This document shows, piece by piece, positions 1 to 10,071 of a DNA stretch of 64,000 nt. The first letter of the stretch is position 1. Every line of letters begins with the position of its first letter. The notes under the pieces are model-generated. The model did no database searches and was not told the origin of the DNA. It was given only the letters and a program-made list of their open reading frames with translations. The stretch is from Rosellinia necatrix (Eukaryota > Ascomycota > Sordariomycetes > Xylariales > Xylariaceae), in assembly GCA_021209875.1 (NCBI GenBank), contig JAGYVD010000001.1:3410001-3474000 (forward strand), given 5' to 3'. The position numbers and the translations under genes were made by a program.

Positions 1-782
1 CTTCCGACCAATGCATCGCTCTTGCGATTATAGAGCAGCTTCTCACAACCATATATGCTTATACTAGATTATATTCAACTGAAAAGCCATGATGGTATAG
101 GTAACTGCTAAGAGAACTAACTACCTACCTAGGTTTCATGGGTATAGGTACTTAGTACCTATACCACCTAACCTTACCCAAGGTAGCTAAATACCTATCC
201 AGGCTAGGTCCCTCCTACATTGGGCCACCTGAGGAGGACGTGCTCTTGATGCATCGCTCAAGGACAATTTCGGAAACGCGTTTACAACCGCGAACGGATG
301 CACCAACGATAAGTCGCTAACGTAAAACTCGGAGATTCGAAGCCTCAGCAACCCGAAAATGTCACAAGGTAACGACGGATATTTACGCTTTTATCTGTGA
401 CGCTCTATCTATGACGTTCTATTCGTGACGTTCTATTCGTGACGTTCTATTCGTAACGCTCTATCCGCGCGGTGCTTTGCAATTCACTACCCCCTCCTTC
501 GCCCTCCCTTCTCCGTCCTCCCTTCTCCCTCCCAGGGGAAGAGTCTCGATAGTTGACTACATATTGGACGCTCCGCGCTCAGCGCCTCGCACTGCGCTCT
601 TCGCTTCTCGCTCTGCTGGACTCGCCCGTCGTCCCGTCGCCCGGTTCCCACTGCTGAGCCCACGCTGGTCACCGGCCCTCGGTCACGTCCCCTCGCGCCG
701 CCCACGCCACAACCCCTGGAGACGTATCTGGCCAGCCCGTACCAGCCCGTAGACCCGGCGATGGGTCTGTGTCGACCGCATC
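1..782. other. Upstream region of the dynein intermediate-chain gene
   Basis: No coding sequence is supported here. Positions about 120-215 are a degenerate GGTA/TACC-rich stretch like those elsewhere in the window. A 14-bp tandem repeat lies at 397-466 and a C/T-rich tract at about 485-540, as is common in filamentous-fungal promoters and 5' leaders. Short open frames on both strands have no protein-like features. Confidence 0.6.
397..466. repeat. Five tandem 14-bp units, TGACG-containing promoter repeat
   Basis: Five consecutive 14-bp units start at 397, 411, 425, 439 and 453. The central two are identical (gtgacgttctattc) and the outer ones differ at one to three bases. Each of the first four units contains TGACG, the core half-site bound by CREB/ATF-type bZIP factors. 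The array ends about 315 bp before the dynein intermediate-chain ATG, so a regulatory role is plausible but inferred. Confidence 0.8.
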
Positions 783-2935
783 ATGCAACAACGACGCGAT
801 GAGATCCTGGCCAAGAAGGCCAAGCTGGCAGAGCTCAAGCGCCAGAGAGAACTGAGGGCAAACCAGGCCAATGCAGGGCGGGTGAGCACAGTCGGTTCTA
901 TCGATGTATACCTAACTCCCTGCTTTGCCCTGATCTGCGCTGACTGACATGTCTCTGGTTCCTGCAGCTGGTGTCCCCTATTTCCGGTAACAAGAACGAT
1001 CGAAAGCGAGAGATCGAGGACATAATCGAAAGGCTGGTCGGCGACAGCCGCCCCGGCTCTACTACCGGTGCCGCCTCTCCCCGTCGCGGTAGTCGTCCAA
1101 ATAGCGTCCTGAGCGCCGGCGAGCTCAGCCTTGCCGAACACTCGGAATACACGTCACCCATCAACGCCCAGTCTGGTCCTGCAGCTCCCCCACAACCCCA
1201 GGTCTTGACTACTGTGCCCCTCCAGACCGTCTACGAGTACCCCCCTTCGCCCGTCAAGGAGACTTTCACGTATAGCAAGGGCGTTCAAACAACCGACGAC
1301 TGGACACCGCCGACTTCGCGTTCCCGTGCGCTTTCTGAACTAGATGATGACGATCTACCTGCACCTACTTCTACCCCGGGCAAGCGCATGAGCCGCCGCG
1401 GCCGCGGTAGGGAAGAAGAGCTACGTCAGAATATAAGGAAAGAGATCGAGGAAGAGCTCAGAGCTGCCCGTGAGCTTGTAGCTGACGGAGTCGTGCAGCC
1501 GAGTGCCGTGGCTACCTCGAATTTCCCGGCGAGAGCTTTGACGGCGGAGGAACTTGCTGCTGTGACCGCCTCCGACGACTTCGTCGACTTCGTAGAGCGG
1601 TCGACCAAAGTGATCGAGCGTGCGCTGGACATGGGCAACGAGTACGATATATTGACGGATTATTCTCTCCAAGCTCATGACATCGAAGACGAGGATGAGC
1701 AAGCAGGGAACACGGGCGGCAAGGGGCGGAGGCGAGTTAAAGAACTTGTGCAGTTTTACGATGATCGATGGTCCAAAAAGCGTATGATCAGCAGCATCGA
1801 CTTCTCTCCTAAATATCCAGAGCTTGTCCTTGCTTCGTACACCAAGAATCCGGCAGCGCCGCACGACCCGGACGGTGTTGTCCAGGTGTGGAATCAGCAC
1901 CTCCATGACCGACCGGAATTCTTGTTTCACGCCCAGTCTGATATTCTAACAGCCAGATTCTCCCCCTTTCATCCCAATCTCATCATTGGTGGGACATATT
2001 CGGGGCAAGTGCTTCTATGGGATACGCGCGCAAAGACAGCGCCTGTTCAAAAGACGCCACTCACAGGATCAGGCCATTCTCACCCGGTCTATTCGGTTGA
2101 TATCGTTGGTACGCAGAACGCGAATAATATCATATCCGTCTCCACGGACGGCGCCCTCTGTGTGTGGAGTGTTGATATGCTCTCGCAACCGCAGGAGTCG
2201 CTAACACTGACGACTCCACCCCCCAATAAATTCGAGGACCTAGCGCCAACAACCATGGCATTCCCTCAAGCAGACCCTACTTACTTCCTCGTTGGCTCTG
2301 AAGAAGGCTCCATCTACCCGTGCCACCGTTACGATCGTGCTGGGGCTAAAGCTGGCGTAGACTCTCGAGTTTCCTATAAGGGGCATGCCGCCCCTGTCAT
2401 GAGCGTTGGCTTCCATCCGGCTCGCGGGCCTGTTGACCTGGGCGACCTTGTCCTCTCGTCATCGCTAGACTGGTCGGTGAAGCTTTGGAAGGTACGCGCT
2501 CCGGCCGCCACGAGCACTATTGTCGAAAGCGCCGGCACTGCTATACCTCCGCTCCTTGATTTCGTGCGTGAAGATGTCATCTATGATGCCGCGTGGTCAC
2601 CCGTGCGTCCTGGCGTCTTCGCGCTTGTTGATGGCGCCGGCTCCCTCGAACTCTGGGATATCACGGTGGAGACGGAAATACCTGTGGCCAAGATTAGCCC
2701 AACTCCCCGAAAGGATGGTCGCCAGCTCTTGAGCAAAAGCTTGAATAAGGTGGCCTGGGAGGCTACCGATGGGAGACGTCTGGCGACGGGCGGCATTGAC
2801 GCCGTCGTCAGTCTTTTTGAGGTCGGGCCGGACCTGGGCGGCAAGGAATCCGTCCGGAGTGATGAATGGACGAGTGTCAAGAAGCTCGTGGCCCGCCTTG
2901 AGGCTGCTAGCGCTGGTGTGGTAGGTATTGCATGA
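783..2935 (+). CDS. Cytoplasmic dynein intermediate chain (WD40)
   Basis: Two exons, 783-881 and 968-2935, give 688 residues. The 86-bp intron has GTGAGC and CTGCAG ends and joins in phase 0. Exon 1 encodes a short charged start (MQQRRDEILAKKAKLAELKR) of the type that binds dynactin p150. Residues about 135-142 (YSKGVQTT) resemble the LC8 light-chain site of intermediate chains. The C-terminal two thirds reads as WD40 repeats (VWNQHL, VLLWDT, LCVWSV, VKLWKV, LELWDI) expected to form the propeller that binds dynein heavy chain. The length suits fungal intermediate chains. The in-frame GTG at 971 lies just after the acceptor and is not the start. The product is a subunit of the minus-end microtubule motor used in nuclear migration and organelle transport. 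It converges with the Nup159 gene. Confidence 0.93.
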
Positions 2936-3624
2936 GCCAGCCCATTGATATCTTGGAACTTGATCTATCTTTGGTGGTTGCTTGGATGAAATACAAGCAA
3001 AATGGAGTATGGAGTTCAACTATCTATCCACCGCACATCCCGGGCCTGGCTTCATTTTGTATTATACCCCCCCGCTGTAACGTATGCTAGAGAACGTGAC
3101 ATGTGTTCAATTCACGGTGTACATATCACGGTAATGTCCAATCGGTAGTCTGGCTTTCTGCCCCAATTGCTTCCCAATACTTGAGATGATCTTCTGTGAC
3201 CAGGTTTACGCACTTTACCCTCGTTTTCGTCTAGGCCGATCCAAATTATCTCTCACTGGGTAGATTATCCCAGGTAGCACAAGTAGAAGTTCATTAAATG
3301 TTTACCCATTCATAACCTCAGCAGCTAATTGCGACGTAGGTTCGAACACTACATTCGTAGGCGCAGACGATGCAACTAAGGCTAGACGCAACCTGGTCGG
3401 TAGTCTAGGGAGTGTGTGAATTCACAGTAATAAAAACTGGAATACCCGAGGAGGGTGTAATGGTTCGTTCATGGCCGTTAATGTCTATCTGCGGGCACAT
3501 ATCATTTTACATCGTTAACTACCTACTCAAGGTAGTTCGGTACAACCGCCCAACTATTTTATCCTCAACGAATGCAAACTAAGCCGAGAGATCATAATTT
3601 GGTTGGCCACGAAGATCCCGCCAC
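2936..3624. other. Convergent intergenic region between dynein IC and Nup159
   Basis: About 690 bp separating two stop codons. It holds no open frame of interest and should contain both 3' ends. A GGTTCGAAC string near 3339 was checked as a tRNA B-box and rejected. Confidence 0.6.
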
Positions 3625-6600
3625 CTAGACGATATCATCTAAAGCTACAACACTTGGTCCCTTGGCCTGGATGCTATTCCTTAACTTTCCCAAGATGGCG
3701 GCCCGTTTATCTCGTTTCTCTTTGACAGCTCTTTTCTCGGTCTCCGCAAACCCACTCAGCTTTTTCCGTGGCGGTGTACGGAATACGTCGCCACCGATCC
3801 CTAAGACAGAGCCGGATAGTGAATGCCGCATAAAGCTACCGCGCATAGGTGTAGCTTCACGGGTTGAACGGTCGGGTGAGAATATGGATGAGCCGAGTGT
3901 CCTCTTCGCATTGGGTGTAGCGAACGGGGAGCCTTCGCGGCTCCCGGAGGGACCTGTCGATCCTAGGCGCAACTTGCGCATCTGGTTTTCGAGGACATCA
4001 ATATCGCCGCTTCTCTTCTCTGCCATGCTCGTCATTTTGGTGATTGTGCGCATAATTGCCTCTATAGTGGGTACGGGCCCTCCTCTGCCGCTTACACTGT
4101 TAACAGACACAATTTTAGCTTTGAGCAAAGTCAGATTTTCTTCTGCCTGGGCCAAGAGGGTTTGAAAGTGACCAAGCTGTCGTCGGAGGTCACTTTGCTG
4201 GGCGGCTTGCTCCGCGCTCAGAGGAAGGGCCTGGTATGCTGCGGCATGTTCTGGGTCGAGGCGCGAGGCAATAATCTTACGAAGATCGGCCTGCTTATTA
4301 CAGTGTCGGGCAAGCTCCCGCTGCACACCTTGAATATGTGCGACCTTCTCTTCCACATCTGTAACTCTCGCTTCGTCCAAGGCTTCGCCTAAGACCTGGC
4401 CGATTATATGTGTCAACTGCTCAATACCTTGGAGGGTCCATCCGTCAAAAGACCCAAGGTCTTGCTTGGAACAATGATCCAAGGAAAATTTCTCCTGGCC
4501 AGCAGTCCATGCTTTGAGTGAACGAACATTGAGGCCCAGTGTGTCGATCATCGAATTTATATCGCGGTAGACGGCCTCTACTTGAGCAGGTACGCTATCA
4601 CCCGCGGGCGGCACAACACGAGAGTATGCAACAAACTCATCCAGATTCAGAGTAGGTTCAAGCTCCCTATTGAGAAACTTTTGCACCGCATCATCCTCTT
4701 CATCTACAAGCATCTGTGCCTGCTCCGCCTCTTTCTTCGCCATGTCCTTCCGCTGTTGCTCCAAAACAACAGTCTCAAGAGCGGCATCACGACCTGCCGT
4801 GGAGCCAGTTGGACGTGATTGCGTCTGCTTCCTGGAGGCCGCAAGTATCTGTGAGGCCATTCCTGGAGCACCAAATGATCGCGACTGGTCATTGCCTAAT
4901 ATTCTTGGCGGCAATGACCCCCGTACGGGGCTAGGCGAACGTGGACTGACCGGGTTGGGTTGCGGAAATACTGGGGGGTTTTGTCCTAAGAAGAGACTTC
5001 GCCTTTCCGGTTCAGGGCGCGGGATGGTAGAATAACTTTCTCCTAACCCTCCTTCAAATGAGCCTTGGGGTGTAAAACCAGGCGTTCGATTTATGCCGGT
5101 TGATGATGGGCTAAGATCATTAGCCACATCGACGCCGCTGCCTTCGCTAGCGGCCTCTGTAAATTCGTCCGCTAGCTCTTCATCCTCGCTGTCAGAAACA
5201 GGGGGTAGAATGGTGGGAAATTTAAATCCGGGGCCGGCAACTTCGGAAGATTGTTTAACGACAGATAGTGCCGATAATTTGTTTTTGTAGACCTCAGGTT
5301 CCCCTACAGGATCTGGGGGGAGAGGTGCATCACTTGCTGGTCCAGTCTCCGTAAGTGCTCCCGGCAGAGGAGGGAGTTTGTTAGCGTATACTTTTTTATT
5401 TTTGACCGGATCTGGTGGTAAGGGTGCGTCACTCGTAGTTTTTGATTTTATGGCTTCTCCGGGGAGGGGTAGCAAAGGAGCGCTGTAGGCGACTTTATTT
5501 TTCACGGGATCGGGGGGCAACGGAGCGGCGCTAGGTATTGCTGCATTGTTTTGGGTGGTTATTTCCTTCGGTCTTGTAGGTGATATGGGAGAGTCAAGGG
5601 GCAACGGAAGATCCTCAGCCCCCTGCAGCGGGCTCTCTATACCGGCATTGTCTGCATTAGAGAAAGATGAGGATGACGAATCTCCAAGTGGATAAGTGGT
5701 CTTACTGATAGGTTCTGGTGGTAGAGGGGTTTCCGCCGGAGCTACTTCTTGAGGCTGCAAGAGTTCGGCTACGGAAGCCTTGGTAGCAGGTTTTCCAAAA
5801 ATACTGCCAGAAGAAGTTGATGGCAAGCCAAAGAGCCCGGTTTTTGCCGGAACTGACGGTACCTGCGAAAAAAACTTATTCGCCGAAGGTGTTGATGTAG
5901 GTGTTGTCGATTCTGCATTGGCATTTGATGTTGGCTTTTCGAATGACTCCTGGCTACCACTGAAAATACTGCTTGTTGTCTTTTCCGCCTCGTTTATTGA
6001 AGAAACAAAGCCTGTGCCAAACAACGATTTCTCCTTCATAGGCGAATTCATAGCATCGCTGTCTTGTGTGTTAGTCTCGGGTTTAAAACTGGATGTCAAT
6101 TTGAAGGGTTGTGATCCAAAAAGACTCCCAGTGTTAGTACCAAGCCTGGAGCTCGGCGGCGGGAACGAGGTATTCGTGCCAGTATCCATAACGGCTTCGC
6201 CGGTTGTTGTCCTTGATGAAGCAAAAATGCTGGGTTTGTCTGTACTCGTGGTGGGCCCCAAAGCTGCGAACCCTCCTTGGTTAGCAAAACTAGAGAAACC
6301 TTGACCATTGGTTGTGTTGCTTGAAAGCGCGCCTCCGAAGGGGTTAGCTGTTCCGCTGGAAGCATCGGCAAACCCACTTCGGCCAAAGCTTGGTGCCTTC
6401 GCCGAAGCGCCTGCAGAGCTCCAAGGTGACGTTTTTGTTGCTGTATCTCCCATACCAAAGCTGGATGTACCAAAGACCGGAGCCGAGGTCCCAGCGGTAC
6501 TGCTGCGCCCCAAGCCAGCAGAACCAAAGGCCGTGCCTCCTATAGCATTATTAGTCGCTGGGGCGGCGCCCCATGGCGAGCTTCTAGCCCCAGGTACCGA

Positions 6601-8121
6601 AGGGCCACCAAACGTAGGTGTCGTCGATGCCAATGCGCTACCAAAAGGCGAGGCGTTTGGCGTCCCAAAAGAGCGGGGTTGGGTGGTCTTGGGTGTCGGC
6701 GCCTGCGTCGACGCAGATCCTGGGCTACCATCTCCGACGGCAGCAAGACCAGGGTATGTAGTTCCTCCTCGAATCGACTCTGAATATACAACCCACCATA
6801 TGGACAGTATACCAGATTCGTTTAGAACCCAACACCCCGGTAGAGGACCAGGCGACTCATCCTGTTCATCTGTTGGAATAGGTTTATATACTTTATCTTT
6901 GCTAGATAGGTCCAAAGAGGCACCTATGGCAGCGGGTGCCTCGAAGCTCCCTATGTCCTCGCCCATGGGTAAAACAGCGCGCTTCGAGTCATCGGCTAAC
7001 TCAATATTTGTATAGACGTTGACCGGCCCGTCAGGCGAGAGAGGCGTGCTGGATCGAGCGAGAAGTCCAATGTCGGGAACAGCACTCGAACAAAAGATAA
7101 GGAGATCTTGAAGATTCGGGGGGAAGTCTTTGAGCCGAAGAGCAGTGTGATGGGGGGTTTTTTCCGCATTGTAAGCGTCAACGGGATCATTCAGCCCCTG
7201 GTACTGGAACGTTTGATCCTGCCTCGTAATCAAGTGACACTTTGTTTGAGGCCCGTTCGAAACGGACACATGAAAAACCAGAAACAGATCGTTATTGAGC
7301 CAAACGACGGTAGACACTAAACAACATCAGTACACGCGCCCCAACAAGCTGAGGTGTGGCATTTATTTACCGTAGTAGCTCGGATCCAGCTCCGGCGGTC
7401 TTGGAATTTCGGCTTTGACAGTGCCGTCGGGCGTTAACTGGCACATAGTGCCGTCACCAAGTCCAGCCACCAGCTGTTTCCCCTTATTACTCCAGGCGAC
7501 ACAGCTGACTCGTTCTTTCAAGATTTGATTGCCACCCCCGGACACGAAACCACGCTCCTTGAGGTTGGCCATCAGAAGCTTGCCTTCGCTTGTGACGACA
7601 GCATATAACTCTGCCTTCTCCAGACTCGGGTTAGGAACCAGCGCCCGGAGAGGCTCGCTGTTGGTAGGAATCTCGAAGACGGATTGGGTCGCACCCTGCT
7701 GGAGGGCGTTTACATCGTAGACGGCTAGGCCGCCGCCCTGTTCGGCAGATAGAACCAGATAGGCCTCGTCGGCGGAGAAAGCGAGCTGACTAAGGCGTAT
7801 GGGCAAGGGAAGCCTTAATTGGGGCGTGAAAGGGCGGATGTCGCTATCGCCGTCTTTGGGGGTCTCGAAGGCCTTTCGGACAGCGTCGGTAGAGGCCAGG
7901 ACAACAGAGTCGGGGCCGGCGGCGGCAACGAGGCCCCGGCGCGAGGCAATGCTCAGGAGCGAGGCGGTCGGGGAGGGCGGCGGCGACCATGGCGTGGACA
8001 GGCGCAGCTTGGTATCGCCAGCCAGAGAGAGAAAGCCTAATCCTTCAGTCTGCACTTCCGGAAGGGTTGGGCCCTGGGAGACACCGCCTGCCCCAGCGTT
8101 GCCGAATGTGTTGAAGGCCAT
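3625..8121 (-). CDS. Nucleoporin Nup159-like (FG repeats, cytoplasmic face of the pore)
   Basis: Two exons on the minus strand, 8121-7371 and 7316-3625, give 1,480 residues. The 54-bp intron (GTAAAT..TTTAG) joins the two parts of one propeller through a GTG codon. Residues 1 to about 430 are a beta-propeller with the fungal Nup159 pattern (QTEGLGFLSLAG, LAFSADEAYLVLSAE). Residues about 440-760 are FG repeats (FGTSSFG, SLFGS). Residues about 840-917 hold three copies of an APLPPDPV repeat. From about 1120 to 1370 the sequence is coiled-coil, where the family binds Nup82/Nsp1. Nup159 anchors the helicase Dbp5 for mRNA export. I chose the ATG at 8121 (MAFNTFGNAGAGG) over an in-frame ATG 15 codons upstream because it matches the usual family start. 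RKQTQS near residue 1079 resembles a dynein light-chain site. Confidence 0.9.
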
Positions 8122-9154
8122 AGCGACAGCGAGGAGAATTGCCCCCGGGCCACGCAGCCTACGCAAGCATATACAGGCGACGGGAGTACGAGGCGATGCT
8201 GGTTGCCGGATGGAGCGATTGCGATGACCGTGACAGTCGCGGTAGTCGCGTCGTTGCTACAGAGCCGAGCTATGCTTTTCGGGGTGGCGCAAGAGTCAAA
8301 AACACGTCGCAACGGGGGAGGGAAAAAAGAAGACGGGAAGGGAGTGGACTAAGGGGAGCGACTGGCCATAAACATGGTCTGATACTCTTTATTTTGGTTG
8401 CACCCAACACGATAAAGCGATTGGTTCAAAAGCAGTTACACGCTCTACTATCTACGATAAAATTGTAGGCAGCTCAGAGGTAAGTAGGGATGTAGGTACA
8501 CCCGCCAAGTACCTAATCTAGTAGCCTTGGCTGACAGCCCTGGTCCTTCGAGGTCTTCCACAGGCGCTAGCCAGTTATCTAGGTACCTACAACTACCCAA
8601 GCTGGTGTTGGATACAATGTAAAACAGCAGCAGTCGTTGTTTTTTTTTTTTTTGTTAGTTAATGCTCAAGTTTCTCTGCTGCGTACCTAGTACCTTAGAA
8701 GTACTCACCTACTAGGAAATGTTTTATTATTAAGTATTTATGCAGCTGAGTATAGGTACCTCCCTTAGGTACATCAGGTACTTATGTAGGTAAGTATAGG
8801 TATAGGTAACTAAGATACCTAAGTAGGTACCAGGTAGAGAGGGTATGGGTAGGTAGGTAGGTAGGTAGTAGGTAGGTAAGTAGTTATATGGGGTTGGTCC
8901 CGCGCCGACAAGCAAGTGTCAGAACGACCCAATCGAAGAGAGGGGAGCTGGGAACAAGGCAGCTAGCTGTTGGTCGTCAGCTCTTGCATGAAGCATCAAA
9001 TACCTACATCGCATCACCCAACACTCCTCGTTCACAACTTTGACAAACCCCAATAGCAAACCGGCCTTCCCACAGCCAGCACAACTTACCTAACATAAGG
9101 CCTTGATCATCGCCTATTATTCGCCGATTCTTACCGTCACTCAACAACGCCAGT
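8122..9154. other. Divergent promoter region, Nup159 / proteasome beta-2
   Basis: About 1 kb between divergent genes. It contains a poly-T run at about 8639-8653, scattered GGTA/TACC motifs from 8465, and a near-perfect GGTA array at 8846-8880. No coding potential is evident beyond frames overlapping the Nup159 5' end. Confidence 0.6.
8846..8880. repeat. GGTA tetranucleotide microsatellite
   Basis: A run of about eight GGTA units with one interruption (gtagtaggta). It is the most regular of the many GGTA/TACC patches in the window. Confidence 0.8.
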
Positions 9155-10071
9155 ATGCCTGGCTTCGACTTTTCTAACTACAACCGCAATGCGGCTCTAC
9201 ATGCACGAGGCGTGCCCCTACCCAAAGCCACCAGCACAGGCACAACTATTGTTGGATGTATATATGATGGCGGCGTCGTGGTAGGTTGCCCTCCCTCCGA
9301 TCCCTCCCCTCTGTCCCTTCCCTCTGTCCCTCCCCTCGATCCCTCCCTCATCGACATCCCCACTCTGACGCGCTTCCCCAGATCGCCGCCGATACCCGTG
9401 CCACGAGTGGCCCCATCGTCGCCGACAAGAACTGCGAGAAGCTCCATTACATATCCCCACAGATATGGTGTGCCGGTGCCGGTACCGCCGCCGATACAGA
9501 GTTCACCACAGCACTCATCTCCTCGCAGCTCGAGCTGCACTCCCTGTCTACCGGCCGCAAACCTCGCGTCGTCACCTGCATGACACTCCTCAAACAACAT
9601 CTCTTCCGTTACCAGGGTCATATTGGGGCCTATCTCGTCGTCGCCGGTGTCGACCCGACCGGGACACATCTCTTCACTGTGCATGCTCACGGCAGCACCG
9701 ACAAACTTCCCTACGTCACCATGGGCTCTGGTTCGTTGGCCGCCATGTCCGTCTTCGAGTCTCAGTGGAAGCCCAACTGCACTAAGGAAGACGCCATGCA
9801 TCTCTGCTCGCAGGCTATCCAAGCCGGTATCTTCAACGACCTCGGTTCAGGATCTAATGTCGATCTGGCCATCATCACAGCTGACAAGACCACATTACAT
9901 CGCGGATTCGTGAAGCCAAATGAGCGTAGTCAGAAATTGAAGAACTACAAGTTCAAGCGGGGTACTACCGCAGTGTTGAACGAGAAAATTATCACCAAGG
10001 ACGATATCGGCAAGTACGTTAGCGTACACGAGCTGGAAGCAACAGGCCAAGAGATGGACATCGACTCTTGA
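9155..10071 (+). CDS. pup1: 20S proteasome subunit beta-2 (Pup1)
   Basis: Two exons, 9155-9280 and 9382-10071, give 271 residues. The 101-bp intron (GTAGGT..CCCAG) is rich in CCCTC and joins in phase 0. A 29-residue propeptide ends in STG, followed by the mature [13 protein letters not shown] start. In mature numbering Thr1, Asp17 (IAADTRAT) and Lys33 (CEKLHY) are present, as is the SGSGSLAAM loop, so this is an active trypsin-like beta subunit. The acidic C-terminal tail is the extension that embraces beta-3. Length and sequence suit Pup1/PSMB7. The gene is divergent from Nup159. Confidence 0.96.

Noticed and set aside
3320..3360. GGTTCGAAC string resembling a tRNA B-box
   Set aside because: No matching A-box, anticodon arm or pairing acceptor stem at the right distance.
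8122..8166. Upstream in-frame ATG of Nup159 giving a hydrophobic 15-residue start
   Set aside because: Family members start at the MAF.. position; the upstream residues look like translated leader and would mimic a signal peptide that a nucleoporin should not have.
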